A DNA stretch of 64,000 nucleotides from CAZIPN01 sp964541225 (GTDB taxonomy: Bacteria > Actinomycetota > Coriobacteriia > Anaerosomatales > JAAXUF01), in assembly GCA_964541225.1 (NCBI GenBank), contig CAZIPN010000002.1, positions 62,001 to 126,000 of the forward strand, read 5' to 3'. The position numbers were made by a program, and so were the translations under genes. Shown piece after piece: positions 9,067-17,660 of this stretch; within the stretch, counting starts at the first letter, position 1, and each line of letters begins with the position of its first letter. The notes beneath the pieces are model-generated. The model saw nothing but the letters and a program-made list of their open reading frames with translations. It had not been told where the DNA came from and made no database searches.

Positions 9067-9969
9067 CTATCTGCGAAGAAAGAAGATCGCGATCACGAGC
9101 GCACCGAAAGCGATCCGATACCACATGAAGACTGCGAAAGAGTTCTTCTTCACGTAGCCGAGCATCCAGCGCATTACCACGACCGACGAGATTGTCGCTG
9201 CTACGAACCCAAGTACCCAGTCTAAGGACAATAACTCGCTGAGTGGCACGTCCTTGAGGCCATACACCGCGGCGCCAGCGATGATTGGCGCAGCCGCCAT
9301 GAAGGAATATCGGGCCACTGCCTCACGCTCAAGCCCAACCAGACGACCTGCCGTCATGGTGGAACCGGATCGTGATACCCCGGGAATGAGCGCTGTGGCC
9401 TGCGCGACTCCGACGGCGAGGGCTTTGAGCCACGTCATGTGATCAAGGCTCTCGGCGCGGGTGATGAAGCGGTCTGACGCCCACAAGATGACGCCGAAGA
9501 CCATCAAGCACACTCCAAGAAGGAGCGGCGCGTATGCGAACACCTGGGCGTCGACACCCGTGCTGGCCGCGCCAGCGACTGTCGGCGTGGACAAGAACTC
9601 GAGCTTCTTCTCGAACGCAACGCCCACAACGCCGCCAGGGATGGACGTAAGCACGAGGAAGCCCAAGAACCTGCGAGCGAACCCAGGCTGACGAAGCGGG
9701 TCAACTGCGGCGTATGCGGCCTGTTTGCCGTGGGAAGGTCGACCACCGAACGCTCCGACGATCAGATCGAGCCAATCGCGCCAGAGGGCGGCAAGGATGG
9801 CCACGAGGCTACCCGCATGGAGCGCGATGTCGAACGGCTGGCTGGAAAGCGTCGCATCGCGGACTCCGAAGATCCACGGGATGAGCTTGAGATGTGCAGT
9901 TGAGGAAACCGGCAGGAACTCAGAGAAACCTTGTACCATTCCGAGGATGACAGCCCACACGTGGGTCAC
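9067..9969 (-). CDS. uppP: Undecaprenyl-diphosphatase UppP (BacA)
   Basis: Integral membrane phosphatase that recycles undecaprenyl diphosphate for peptidoglycan synthesis and confers bacitracin tolerance. The 300-residue protein has both signature segments: EFLPVSSTAHL near residue 17 and PGVSRSGSTM in the second half, plus about eight hydrophobic helices. The start is a GTG (9967-9969) that follows the rnj stop by three bases; the end of rnj provides GGAGG eight bases upstream. It works downstream of UppS (59.3-60.1 kb). Confidence 0.96.
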   Translation of the reverse strand: MTHVWAVILGMVQGFSEFLPVSSTAHLKLIPWIFGVRDATLSSQPFDIALHAGSLVAILAALWRDWLDLIVGAFGGRPSHGKQAAYAAVDPLRQPGFARRFLGFLVLTSIPGGVVGVAFEKKLEFLSTPTVAGAASTGVDAQVFAYAPLLLGVCLMVFGVILWASDRFITRAESLDHMTWLKALAVGVAQATALIPGVSRSGSTMTAGRLVGLEREAVARYSFMAAAPIIAGAAVYGLKDVPLSELLSLDWVLGFVAATISSVVVMRWMLGYVKKNSFAVFMWYRIAFGALVIAIFFLRR

Positions 9970-9972
9970 AGA

Positions 9973-11643
9973 TTAGACCTCCATTACGACAGGAATGATC
10001 ATCGGGCGCCGCCTAGTGCGCTCCCACAAGAGACCGGCGAGCGATTCACGGACAGCATTCTTGATCACGGCTTGGTCGGTGGCGCCCTCCTTGGCTGTTT
10101 TCGCGAGAGTCTTCGCAATGCGTGCGCGGGCTTCGCCGAGAAGCTGATCGCCCTCCGCACCGAAGATGATTCCGCGTGTCACGAGTTCAGGATCGCCCAT
10201 CACGCGGCCCGTCTGTCCGTCGATGGCGATGACTATCGTTGCGATGCCGTCTTGGGCGAGCAACTGACGGTCGCGCAAGACAACGTTGCCCACGTCGCCG
10301 ACTCCGAGACCGTCAACGTAGACTACCCCGTGCTCGACGCGCTCACTGATTCTTGCTCCTGAAGCGTCGATTTCAAGGCAATCGCCGTTGTCGAGCACGA
10401 AGATGTCCTCGGGATACATGCCGACATCCTCGGCAAGCTTCGAATGGGCGGCAAGATGGCGCGTTTCGCCATGGATGGGCACGAAGAACGTCGGTTGCAC
10501 AAGGTTCAACATGAGCTTGAGCTCTTCTGAGGCGGCGTGTCCTGAAACGTGTACGCGCGAGTTGCTCTTGTGCTTCAAGATCGCGCCCGCCTTGGCGAGT
10601 CTGTTGATGACGCGGCTGACTGCCTTCTCGTTGCCTGGCACGGGGGACGCGGAGATGACCACCGTGTCACCGCGCTCAACAGTCACGGTCTTGTGGTCGC
10701 CGTTCGCCATGCGTGCGAGCGCCGAGAGCGGCTCGCCCTGGCTTCCCGTGCTCAAGACGACGACGTCTTCGGGAGCTAGGTCCGACGCCTCGTAGGCGTC
10801 GACGATGTCCTCATCGGCGATGTCGAGATAGCCGAGTTCCCGGGCGATGCGCGTGTTGGTCACCATGGATCGGCCGGTGACAACGACCTTGCGACCCGCT
10901 TCGACCGCTGCGTCGCACACCTGCTGGAGACGGTGGATGTGGCTAGAGAAAGAAGCCACGATGACACGTTGCTCGGCACTGCGGATGATATCGCGCAGAG
11001 TCTCTCCCACCGAAGCTTCCGACATCGTGACCCCTACGGTTTCGGCGTTCGTCGAGTCACTCATGAGCAGGTCTACTCCGAGTTTGCCGAACTTGGACAG
11101 CGCTCCGTAGTCAGTCAGACGCCCGTCTATGGGGGTTTGATCGAGTTTGAAGTCACCCGTATGGACGACATTGGCGACAGGAGTGCGGATGAAGACGCCA
11201 ACGCCATCGGGTATGGAGTGATTCACGGCGAAGAAGTCAAACCCAAAAGGCCCAAGGGAAACATGGCTGCCCGCTCTGATCTCGCGCAGTCTGACCTTTT
11301 TGAGCTTGTGTTCGTCGAGTTTGCCCTGGATCAAGCCGAGCGTGAGCTTCGTTCCTAGGACCGGTACCTGCGAGCCAAGATCCTTGAGGAGGTACGGCAG
11401 CGCTCCGGTGTGATCCTCGTGCCCGTGGGTGATGACGATGCCTCGAAGGCGGTCCTTACGCTTCACAACGTAGGAGTAGTCCGGGAGGATCAGGTCCACT
11501 CCGGGATGGTCGTCGTCAGGGAACATGATTCCAGCGTCAATCAGAATCATGTCGTTGCCGTATTCGAAAACGGTCATGTTCTTGCCGATCCCGTCAAGTC
11601 CGCCGAGCGGTATGACGCGAAGGCTTGGATTATTCTCAGCCAT
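9973..11643 (-). CDS. rnj: Ribonuclease J
   Basis: Metallo-beta-lactamase/beta-CASP ribonuclease with endo- and 5'-exonuclease activity, central to mRNA decay and rRNA maturation in Gram-positives. The 556-residue protein carries HGHEDH (residues 73-78), the zinc-binding motif, then the beta-CASP segment, and a C-terminal domain ending in a basic stretch. The ATG at 11641-11643 gives the conserved MAENNPSLRVIPLGG start; GAGGAG is present about 14 bases upstream. It lies between dapA and uppP, as in many actinobacteria and Firmicutes. Confidence 0.96.
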   Translation of the reverse strand: MAENNPSLRVIPLGGLDGIGKNMTVFEYGNDMILIDAGIMFPDDDHPGVDLILPDYSYVVKRKDRLRGIVITHGHEDHTGALPYLLKDLGSQVPVLGTKLTLGLIQGKLDEHKLKKVRLREIRAGSHVSLGPFGFDFFAVNHSIPDGVGVFIRTPVANVVHTGDFKLDQTPIDGRLTDYGALSKFGKLGVDLLMSDSTNAETVGVTMSEASVGETLRDIIRSAEQRVIVASFSSHIHRLQQVCDAAVEAGRKVVVTGRSMVTNTRIARELGYLDIADEDIVDAYEASDLAPEDVVVLSTGSQGEPLSALARMANGDHKTVTVERGDTVVISASPVPGNEKAVSRVINRLAKAGAILKHKSNSRVHVSGHAASEELKLMLNLVQPTFFVPIHGETRHLAAHSKLAEDVGMYPEDIFVLDNGDCLEIDASGARISERVEHGVVYVDGLGVGDVGNVVLRDRQLLAQDGIATIVIAIDGQTGRVMGDPELVTRGIIFGAEGDQLLGEARARIAKTLAKTAKEGATDQAVIKNAVRESLAGLLWERTRRRPMIIPVVMEV

Positions 11644-11770
11644 GGTGTACGGCTGTTCTCCTCTCGGCCGCGTGACGCGGCGCATCTGGAAGCAGCTCAA
11701 AGGCTGCGGGGGTAGTGCGCTATCGTTGCGTCCTCACTGCAACTGTGTGGATCGTTGTCGGTCACGGAAA

Positions 11771-11792
11771 CGGGCGGCGAATTCGCCGCCCG
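11771..11792 (-). terminator. Hairpin downstream of dapA
   Basis: A perfect 22-bp palindrome (CGGGCGGCGAA paired with its complement) sits 21 bases past the dapA stop and before rnj. It is followed on the minus strand by TTTCC, only a short U-run, so it may be a weak or factor-assisted terminator, or an mRNA-stabilising hairpin. Confidence 0.5.
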
Positions 11793-11813
11793 CCGAAGTG
11801 CGGGTTCTCACGT

Positions 11814-12701
11814 CTACACGCCTACGTGTCGCATTACGCGAGCCAGTTCAGCGGTCTGCTCTTCGGTCGCGGGAATGAGCGGGAGACGTACACCCCCAAC
11901 CGGGAAGGACTGCAGCTCAAGGCCTTTCTTGACCATGATTGGATTGCTCGTGATGAACAGCGCCTTCATGAGTGGGAGAAGCTCAAGGTGGATCCGCAGG
12001 GCATGCGTGTGATTGCCCGCAGCTTGCGCCTCGATCATCTCTTTGAATCGCGGTCCAGCGATGTGACTGACTACCGAGATGACACCGGTTCCACCGAGGT
12101 CCATCAGCGGCAACGTGAGCTCGTCGTCACCAGCGAACACCTCAAAACCCTCGGGTGCCTCGGCGAGAATCATGCCAGTTTGCGACAGGTCAGGATTCGC
12201 TTGCTTTAGACCCACCACGTTGTCGCACTCGCGAGCTACGCGCAGGATCGTGGCTGGCTCGGCGTTGATCACGCACCGCCCCGGGATGTTGTAGATGAGC
12301 ATGGGCAGGTCGACAGCGTTGGCGATTGTGCAGAAGTGCCGATAGAGCCCCTCCTGTGGCGGTTTGTTGTAGTACGGCACTACCGCCATGATCGCGTCGA
12401 CGCCGAGTCGCTCGACCTCGCGTGCGAAATCGACCGAGTCCGCAGTGCAGTTGTCGCCGGCGTTTGCAATGACCGGAACGCGACCATCAACGGCCTCTAC
12501 GACTGCCTTGAACAGGTCGATCTTCTGCGGATAGAACACCGTGGGTGATTCGCCAGTCGTGCCGCACACAACGAGCGCGTCACTTCCGTCGTCTATGAGT
12601 CTGAGAGCAAGTTCCTGCGCGCGCGCAAGGTCAAGCTCAAGGTCAGCCGTGAACGGCGTAACCATGGCCGTGATCATGCGGCCGAAGCGCGGCGTGGTCA
12701 T
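11814..12701 (-). CDS. dapA: 4-hydroxy-tetrahydrodipicolinate synthase
   Basis: Condenses pyruvate with aspartate semialdehyde in the lysine/diaminopimelate pathway. The 295-residue TIM barrel has the Schiff-base lysine at K166 (VVGLKQAN), the catalytic Tyr137 in YNIPGR, and the GTTGES pyruvate-binding loop at 47-52. GGGGA precedes the ATG at 12699-12701. It clusters with aspartokinase and dapB, giving three steps of the pathway in 4 kb. The assignment is secure. Confidence 0.96.
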   Translation of the reverse strand: MTTPRFGRMITAMVTPFTADLELDLARAQELALRLIDDGSDALVVCGTTGESPTVFYPQKIDLFKAVVEAVDGRVPVIANAGDNCTADSVDFAREVERLGVDAIMAVVPYYNKPPQEGLYRHFCTIANAVDLPMLIYNIPGRCVINAEPATILRVARECDNVVGLKQANPDLSQTGMILAEAPEGFEVFAGDDELTLPLMDLGGTGVISVVSHIAGPRFKEMIEAQAAGNHTHALRIHLELLPLMKALFITSNPIMVKKGLELQSFPVGGVRLPLIPATEEQTAELARVMRHVGV

Positions 12702-12803
12702 GTCAGTCCCCTATCCCAAGTACCCAGCCTGGTGTGCCAGCGATTGATTCGTGCGTGCGCATCATTGTGACACACAGGTCTGACACCGCAGTGGCGCCTG
12801 ACA

Positions 12804-14912
12804 TCACTTTGTTTTCGTGGCGAGCAGGATCAGATGCGGACTGCGGAAGCGTTGGACGAGGCCGTCCTCGCCAAATGACGGCTGATACCACTCGAGCGCT
12901 GACTCCGGGCCGGATGCTAGAAGAGCCGATATCCGCGCCTTCCCTTCGGCGTCGAGGTTCTGAATTGACGTCCACCAATCGAACTCGACGGGTTTGAAGA
13001 AGATCTCCGCTCGCTGGACCTTGAGCCGAGCCTCAGTTGCGATGCGCTGCCACTCCGAAACGGGAAGCTGCCGGTTGTGGCTCGGATCGCGCACCTTCTC
13101 GAACTCATCGATTGTCTCAGCACCAGCCGCATCTTCGGGTGCGACCTGATCTTCGAGCCCGAACCGGCCTCCCGGCGCAAGAACGCGCGCAACTTCGCGC
13201 ACGAATCGGGCTGGGTCGGGGAAATGATGTGGCGCCATGCGGGCTGTGACGATATCGAAGCTCTCGTCCTCAAACGGCAGGTCAAGTGCATCAGCGAGCT
13301 GCGTGCGGGCTTCGAAACCGTGCGAGGCGAACAGGTCGGACGCCTCGGCAAGCATCTGCTCGGTGAGATCACTTGCTACGACGTGTGCACCTGCCTCAGC
13401 AAGCGCCAGCGCGGTGTGTCCCGCTCCCGTGGCTATGTCGAGGGCTCGAACGCCAGGCCCGGCCTGCACCAGCGACACCAGCAACTCAAGGTCCTCGCCA
13501 GAGGAGTGCACCGCGCTTGCGCGGTATTCTGCCGTGCGTTCGCCAAAGCGCTCTTTGACCCGATCGCGAATGTCGCGTGCCGGAGAGTCTTCGAGGCCCT
13601 CGGATCTATCCGCGGCACCCTGCGCTTGTCCTGCCGACTCGGCCGAAGCACTCTCGGCAACCGACGTGGTCTCTTCGCCTGGCTTCAGGCCTCCGTCGCC
13701 GAGATCGAAGCCAGCGTGCAGGGCTGAGATCGTGGTTGCGGACTGTTCGGCCGGAACGAGGACCGAAATAGTGGTGTGGGAGTCCGCGACTTGATAGATG
13801 TCGACACCTGCCGCGACCAGGCACTCCGCGACGTGCGCCATGACGCCCGGCACGCCGTGCATTCCCGCTCCGACCAGGGTGACCTTGGAGAGTCCACGGT
13901 GCGACTGGTGGAGCAGGCCCAGTCCATGGATGACCTCGGCTGCGCGGTCAAGCACGTTTTCGGCAATCGAGAAGACCAGCCAGTCTCCAAACGGCGTGAA
14001 CATGTCGAGAGAAACGCCTGCGTCCGCCATGGCCCGGTATACGCGGGTTTGGGCCGCCATGTGTCCCAGCGTACCTTCGGTTGCGCCGAGCGATACGCGC
14101 ATGCGCGCGACACCGTCGACGTGGCTGACCGACGTCGCCACGGCGTGCGGGCGGTAGCTGGCGATGTCGGTGACCAGCGTGCCCTCGTGATCGTTGAATG
14201 TGCTGCGCACGCGCACGGGCAGACCGCTGGAGAGCGCGAGTTCGGCGGCGGGCGTGTGCACGACGCGCGCTCCCGATCGCGCCATCTGGTACAGCTCCTC
14301 CGCCGAGATGACCGTGAGCACCTCCGCGTCATCGCATGCGCGCGGGTCCGCGCTCATCACACCGTCGACGTCGGTATAGATGCCGACTTCGGCTGCGTTG
14401 AGTGCTACTCCGATAGCGCACGCCGTCGTGTCGCTTCCTCCTCGGCCGAGGGTCGTGATGCGGCCGTCCTCGGCCACACCCTGGAAGCCCGCGATCACCG
14501 GCACCTTGCCGGCGTCGATGGCAGCGAACAGCGCGGTGGGGTGAATCTCGGTGACGGAGGCATTGCCTTGCACTCCGTCGGTGAGGATGCCCGCCTCGGC
14601 GCCACTGAATGCGATCGCGTCGATGCCTGCCGCGCGCAGCTCGTGTGCGACCAGAACCGCCGAGACGACCTCGCCCACACTGGCGAGCATGTCGCGCTCG
14701 CGAACGTCGGTCGGCATCGCCTCCACGAGCGAGAGCAGTGTGTCCGTGGCGTATGGTGCTCCATTTCGGCCCATTGCCGAGACGACCAGCACGGGCGTCA
14801 GATCCATCTCGAAGGTGGCCTGCACCCGGGCGGCGATGGCGGCGCGCCCCTTCTCATCGGCGACTGAAGTGCCGCCGAACTTCATGACGACGATTGGCTT
14901 GCGCTCACTCAC
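12804..14912 (-). CDS. Aspartokinase fused to SAM-dependent methyltransferase
   Basis: A single 702-codon frame joins two unrelated enzymes. Residues 1 to about 405 are a monofunctional-type aspartate kinase: KFGGTS (11-16), TLGRGGSDTTA (154-164), and two ACT-like regulatory repeats around 285-325 and 342-400. A Ser/Glu/Gly-rich linker (406-445) leads to a class I methyltransferase (446-702) of the UbiE/Methyltransf_11 type with the SAM-binding motif LDIATGAGH (491-499) and an LPFEDESFDIV motif. The start is a GTG at 14910-14912. The kinase half catalyses the first step to aspartate semialdehyde, fitting its position between dapB and dapA. The methyltransferase substrate is unknown. Fusion, rather than two genes, is supported by the absence of any stop or frame change across the linker. 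A separate internal start at a GTG in the linker cannot be excluded. Confidence 0.9.
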   Translation of the reverse strand: MSERKPIVVMKFGGTSVADEKGRAAIAARVQATFEMDLTPVLVVSAMGRNGAPYATDTLLSLVEAMPTDVRERDMLASVGEVVSAVLVAHELRAAGIDAIAFSGAEAGILTDGVQGNASVTEIHPTALFAAIDAGKVPVIAGFQGVAEDGRITTLGRGGSDTTACAIGVALNAAEVGIYTDVDGVMSADPRACDDAEVLTVISAEELYQMARSGARVVHTPAAELALSSGLPVRVRSTFNDHEGTLVTDIASYRPHAVATSVSHVDGVARMRVSLGATEGTLGHMAAQTRVYRAMADAGVSLDMFTPFGDWLVFSIAENVLDRAAEVIHGLGLLHQSHRGLSKVTLVGAGMHGVPGVMAHVAECLVAAGVDIYQVADSHTTISVLVPAEQSATTISALHAGFDLGDGGLKPGEETTSVAESASAESAGQAQGAADRSEGLEDSPARDIRDRVKERFGERTAEYRASAVHSSGEDLELLVSLVQAGPGVRALDIATGAGHTALALAEAGAHVVASDLTEQMLAEASDLFASHGFEARTQLADALDLPFEDESFDIVTARMAPHHFPDPARFVREVARVLAPGGRFGLEDQVAPEDAAGAETIDEFEKVRDPSHNRQLPVSEWQRIATEARLKVQRAEIFFKPVEFDWWTSIQNLDAEGKARISALLASGPESALEWYQPSFGEDGLVQRFRSPHLILLATKTK

Positions 14913-14947
14913 TATGCGGATACCTTTCGTAGTCGGGACAGCGCAGG

Positions 14948-15739
14948 CTACTCGCCCATGAGCTGCTCAAGGCCCACAACAAGTCCGCTCCTTGAGCCTA
15001 CCTCGCGTACGGCGAGCACCACGCCAGGCATGAAGCTCGTGCGATCGATGGAGTCGTGACGGATCGTGAGCGTCTGGCCCTGTCCTCCGAAGAGCACCTC
15101 CTGGTGCGCGACCAGGCCGGGCAGACGAATCGAGTGCACGCTGATGCCGTCGACGAGCGCACCACGTGCGCCCTCCATTCCCGGCAGTTCGGTCTCGCGC
15201 CCTGGCGCGCTTGGCGTCTCGCGGCGGTCGGCTGCAATCATGCGGGCGGTTCGGATCGCGGTGCCCGATGGCGCATCGGCTTTCTTGTCGTGGTGCAACT
15301 CGGTGATCTCGACGTGTGGCATGAAGCGCGCGGCCTGCTCGGCAAATTGCATCATGAGCACCGCCCCGATCGCGAAGTTCGGCGCGAAGAACAGCGTGGT
15401 ACCCGCAGGAGCGAGCGAGGCAAGCTCGCCGAGACGCTCCTCGCTGAGGCCGGTCGTGCCGACCACGCAGTCTACGCCCGACGGCAAAGCAACGCGCAGG
15501 TTCGCTTCGACGGCCGCGGGATGCGTGAAGTCGACCATGACGTCCGGCGTCGTCTCGGCGATTGCTTTGGCGAGGTCATCTCGGCAGGTGATGTCGTTGC
15601 CGGTGCCCGTGAGCACGGCTGCACCGAGCGCTCCAGGGTCGACGCCCGCGACGACCTCCATGCCGTCGGCGGCGGAAACGGCACGCACGACTTCGCCGCC
15701 CATCTTGCCAGCAGCGCCTGAAACAAGTACTCGGATCAT
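14948..15739 (-). CDS. dapB: 4-hydroxy-tetrahydrodipicolinate reductase
   Basis: NAD(P)H-dependent reductase following DapA. The 263-residue protein has the Rossmann motif VSGAAGKMG at the N-terminus, VDFTHPAA in the middle, and the catalytic ELHHDKKADAPSGTA segment. The ATG at 15737-15739 was chosen because AAGGA lies eight bases upstream and the Rossmann strand begins immediately. It is 35 bases upstream of the aspartokinase fusion and likely in the same transcript as the M16 peptidase. Confidence 0.96.
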   Translation of the reverse strand: MIRVLVSGAAGKMGGEVVRAVSAADGMEVVAGVDPGALGAAVLTGTGNDITCRDDLAKAIAETTPDVMVDFTHPAAVEANLRVALPSGVDCVVGTTGLSEERLGELASLAPAGTTLFFAPNFAIGAVLMMQFAEQAARFMPHVEITELHHDKKADAPSGTAIRTARMIAADRRETPSAPGRETELPGMEGARGALVDGISVHSIRLPGLVAHQEVLFGGQGQTLTIRHDSIDRTSFMPGVVLAVREVGSRSGLVVGLEQLMGE

Positions 15740-15791
15740 GCGAGGGGTCCTTAGGTTGGGCACGCGCCGTGAGGTCTGGCGTGCGTTGGGG

Positions 15792-17045
15792 CTACTGAAC
15801 GAGGTGCTCAAGCTTCTCGGCGGTGAACGGGCCGATGACGGCAAGCGCCTTCTCGGCGGAAAGCACTTCTGCCGAGACCCGCCGCAGATCGTCCATGCTC
15901 ACGGCGGCGAAGCGCGCCAAGATCTCGTCTGCGGAGAGTATCTCGCCTTCGGTGACTTCGTCCCTGCCGAGACGATGCATGCGATTGCGCGTGGACTCCA
16001 TGCCCAACACGAGTTGGCCCGTTGCCGCCTGCCGAACGCGATCGAGTTCGTCGGTGGTGACGCCGTCGCTCGCCACACGATCGAGCTCGGAGCGGATGAG
16101 CCCCACGACCTCCTCGGCATTCGACGGTCGGGTACCCGCGTACACCGCGAACTCGCCGGTGTCTTGGTACAGCGCCGAGTAGCTATACACCGCGTAGGCC
16201 AAGCCGCGCTTCTCGCGAATCTCTTGGAACAGCCTGCTTGCCATTCCGCCGCCAAGGACTCCGTCAAGCAGCGAAAGCGCGAAACGATCGGGGTGATGCG
16301 CGTTCATCGTAGCAACGCCGTAGCAGATGTGAGCCTGCTCGGTTTCCTTGGGCAACACCGTCAGGCGCGAGCTCCCGGAGGTGTGCGCAACTGGTCGAAT
16401 CGAACGTGCGGCCGCCGGCAGCCCGCCGAGATGCTCTTCGGCGAGCGCCACCAAAGCGTCGTGGTCGACATTGCCCGCGGCGGCTACGACGGCGTTGCCC
16501 GTGACGTAGTGCCGCGACCGGAAGGCGACCGACTGTACATGGTCGAAGCCACCCACGGTCTCGCGCCCACCAAGGATCGGCAGGCCAAGAGGATGGTCCG
16601 GCCACAATGCATGACTGAACAGTTCGTGGATCTGGTCGTCGGGCGAGTCTTCCATGCGAGCTATCTCTTCGATGACGACCTTGCGCTCGGAGGCGCAGCT
16701 TGGATCATCGAGATTCGCGTTCACGACCATGTCGGCAAGGATCTCGAACGCTTGCCGAAGGTGCTCGTCGACGAACCGGCTGTAGTACGCGGTGTATTCC
16801 TTGCTGGTGAAAGCGTTCAGCTCGGCGCCGAGGCGGTCGAATTCCTCGGAGATATCGCGCGCTGAGCGAGTTGGCGTGCCCTTAAACATCATGTGCTCCA
16901 TGAAGTGGGACATGCCGGCCTCAGGTGCGGATTCGTCGCGACTGCCGACGGCAAACCAAATGCCCAGAGTAATCGAACGCACTGAATCCATCGGCTCAGA
17001 GATGACGGTGATGCCATTGTCGAGAACGGTCTTGCGATAGAACAT
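15792..17045 (-). CDS. M16 family zinc metallopeptidase
   Basis: Processing-peptidase-like protease of 417 residues. The inverted zinc motif HxxEH is at H47-E50-H51 (HFMEH), with the distal acidic ligand in ERKVVIEEI around residue 125, so the N-terminal catalytic half is active-type. The C-terminal half has the R/Y-containing EKRGLAYAVYSY stretch typical of subfamily M16B. It resembles Bacillus MlpA/YmxG, whose gene lies next to pnp and dap genes in many Gram-positives. Here pnp is 22 kb away. Cytoplasmic; the physiological substrate is unknown. Confidence 0.93.
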   Translation of the reverse strand: MFYRKTVLDNGITVISEPMDSVRSITLGIWFAVGSRDESAPEAGMSHFMEHMMFKGTPTRSARDISEEFDRLGAELNAFTSKEYTAYYSRFVDEHLRQAFEILADMVVNANLDDPSCASERKVVIEEIARMEDSPDDQIHELFSHALWPDHPLGLPILGGRETVGGFDHVQSVAFRSRHYVTGNAVVAAAGNVDHDALVALAEEHLGGLPAAARSIRPVAHTSGSSRLTVLPKETEQAHICYGVATMNAHHPDRFALSLLDGVLGGGMASRLFQEIREKRGLAYAVYSYSALYQDTGEFAVYAGTRPSNAEEVVGLIRSELDRVASDGVTTDELDRVRQAATGQLVLGMESTRNRMHRLGRDEVTEGEILSADEILARFAAVSMDDLRRVSAEVLSAEKALAVIGPFTAEKLEHLVQ

Positions 17046-17167
17046 GCGTGCTCCTCGCGTGATGATGCGGCCACGAATGAAGCAGATCGGTGTGGCCGCT
17101 GCGGTATTCGGTCCATTCTAGTCACTCACGCGCCCGGTCGCACGCTGGGGCGGATACGCCTCGGAAC

Positions 17168-17449
17168 TTACTCCTTGCGGCGGATGACCTCGACCAGGTG
17201 ATAGCCGAACTGCGTTCGCACTGGGCCGTGTACGACGCCGACTTCCTCGTTGAAACAGACGTCGTTGAACTCGGGCACCATCTGACCGGGTCCGAACTCG
17301 CCGAGGTCGCCTCCGCGAGCGCCCGAGGGGCACTGTGAATGCACCCGGGCCAAATCAGCGAAATCAGCCCCGCCGGCGATCTTCTGCTTGAGGTCCTCGG
17401 CCTGCTGGACCGTGGGAACCAGGATGTGTCGGGCAGACGCGCGAACCAT
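17168..17449 (-). CDS. PpiC-type parvulin peptidyl-prolyl isomerase
   Basis: Single-domain cytoplasmic parvulin of 93 residues, the same size as E. coli PpiC. It begins MVRASARHILV, contains the CPSGARGGDLGEFGPGQMVP core, and ends FGYHLVEVIRRKE, covering the whole rotamase fold without signal peptide or chaperone domain. The ATG at 17447-17449 has AAGGAG at ideal spacing. A TACAAT-like -10 element lies about 40 bases upstream. The 211-base interval to the divergent DUF1566 gene probably holds both promoters. Confidence 0.93.
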   Translation of the reverse strand: MVRASARHILVPTVQQAEDLKQKIAGGADFADLARVHSQCPSGARGGDLGEFGPGQMVPEFNDVCFNEEVGVVHGPVRTQFGYHLVEVIRRKE

Positions 17450-17660
17450 GAGGTGCTCCTTGATCTGGTTGCCGATATCGGCGGATTGTACCCAAGACGC
17501 GCGCATGAGGCAGGCTCGCAGACGGTTTCGGTTTCGCGACGGTTGGAGTGGTGAGGCGCGCCGAGTACGACTCGCCGCTCGGATTGTGGCAGAGGCTCGC
17601 ATCTGGGCGGAGGGGTACATAGTCGAGACGTCGAGACGATCCGGCTCAGGGGTGGGTGCG

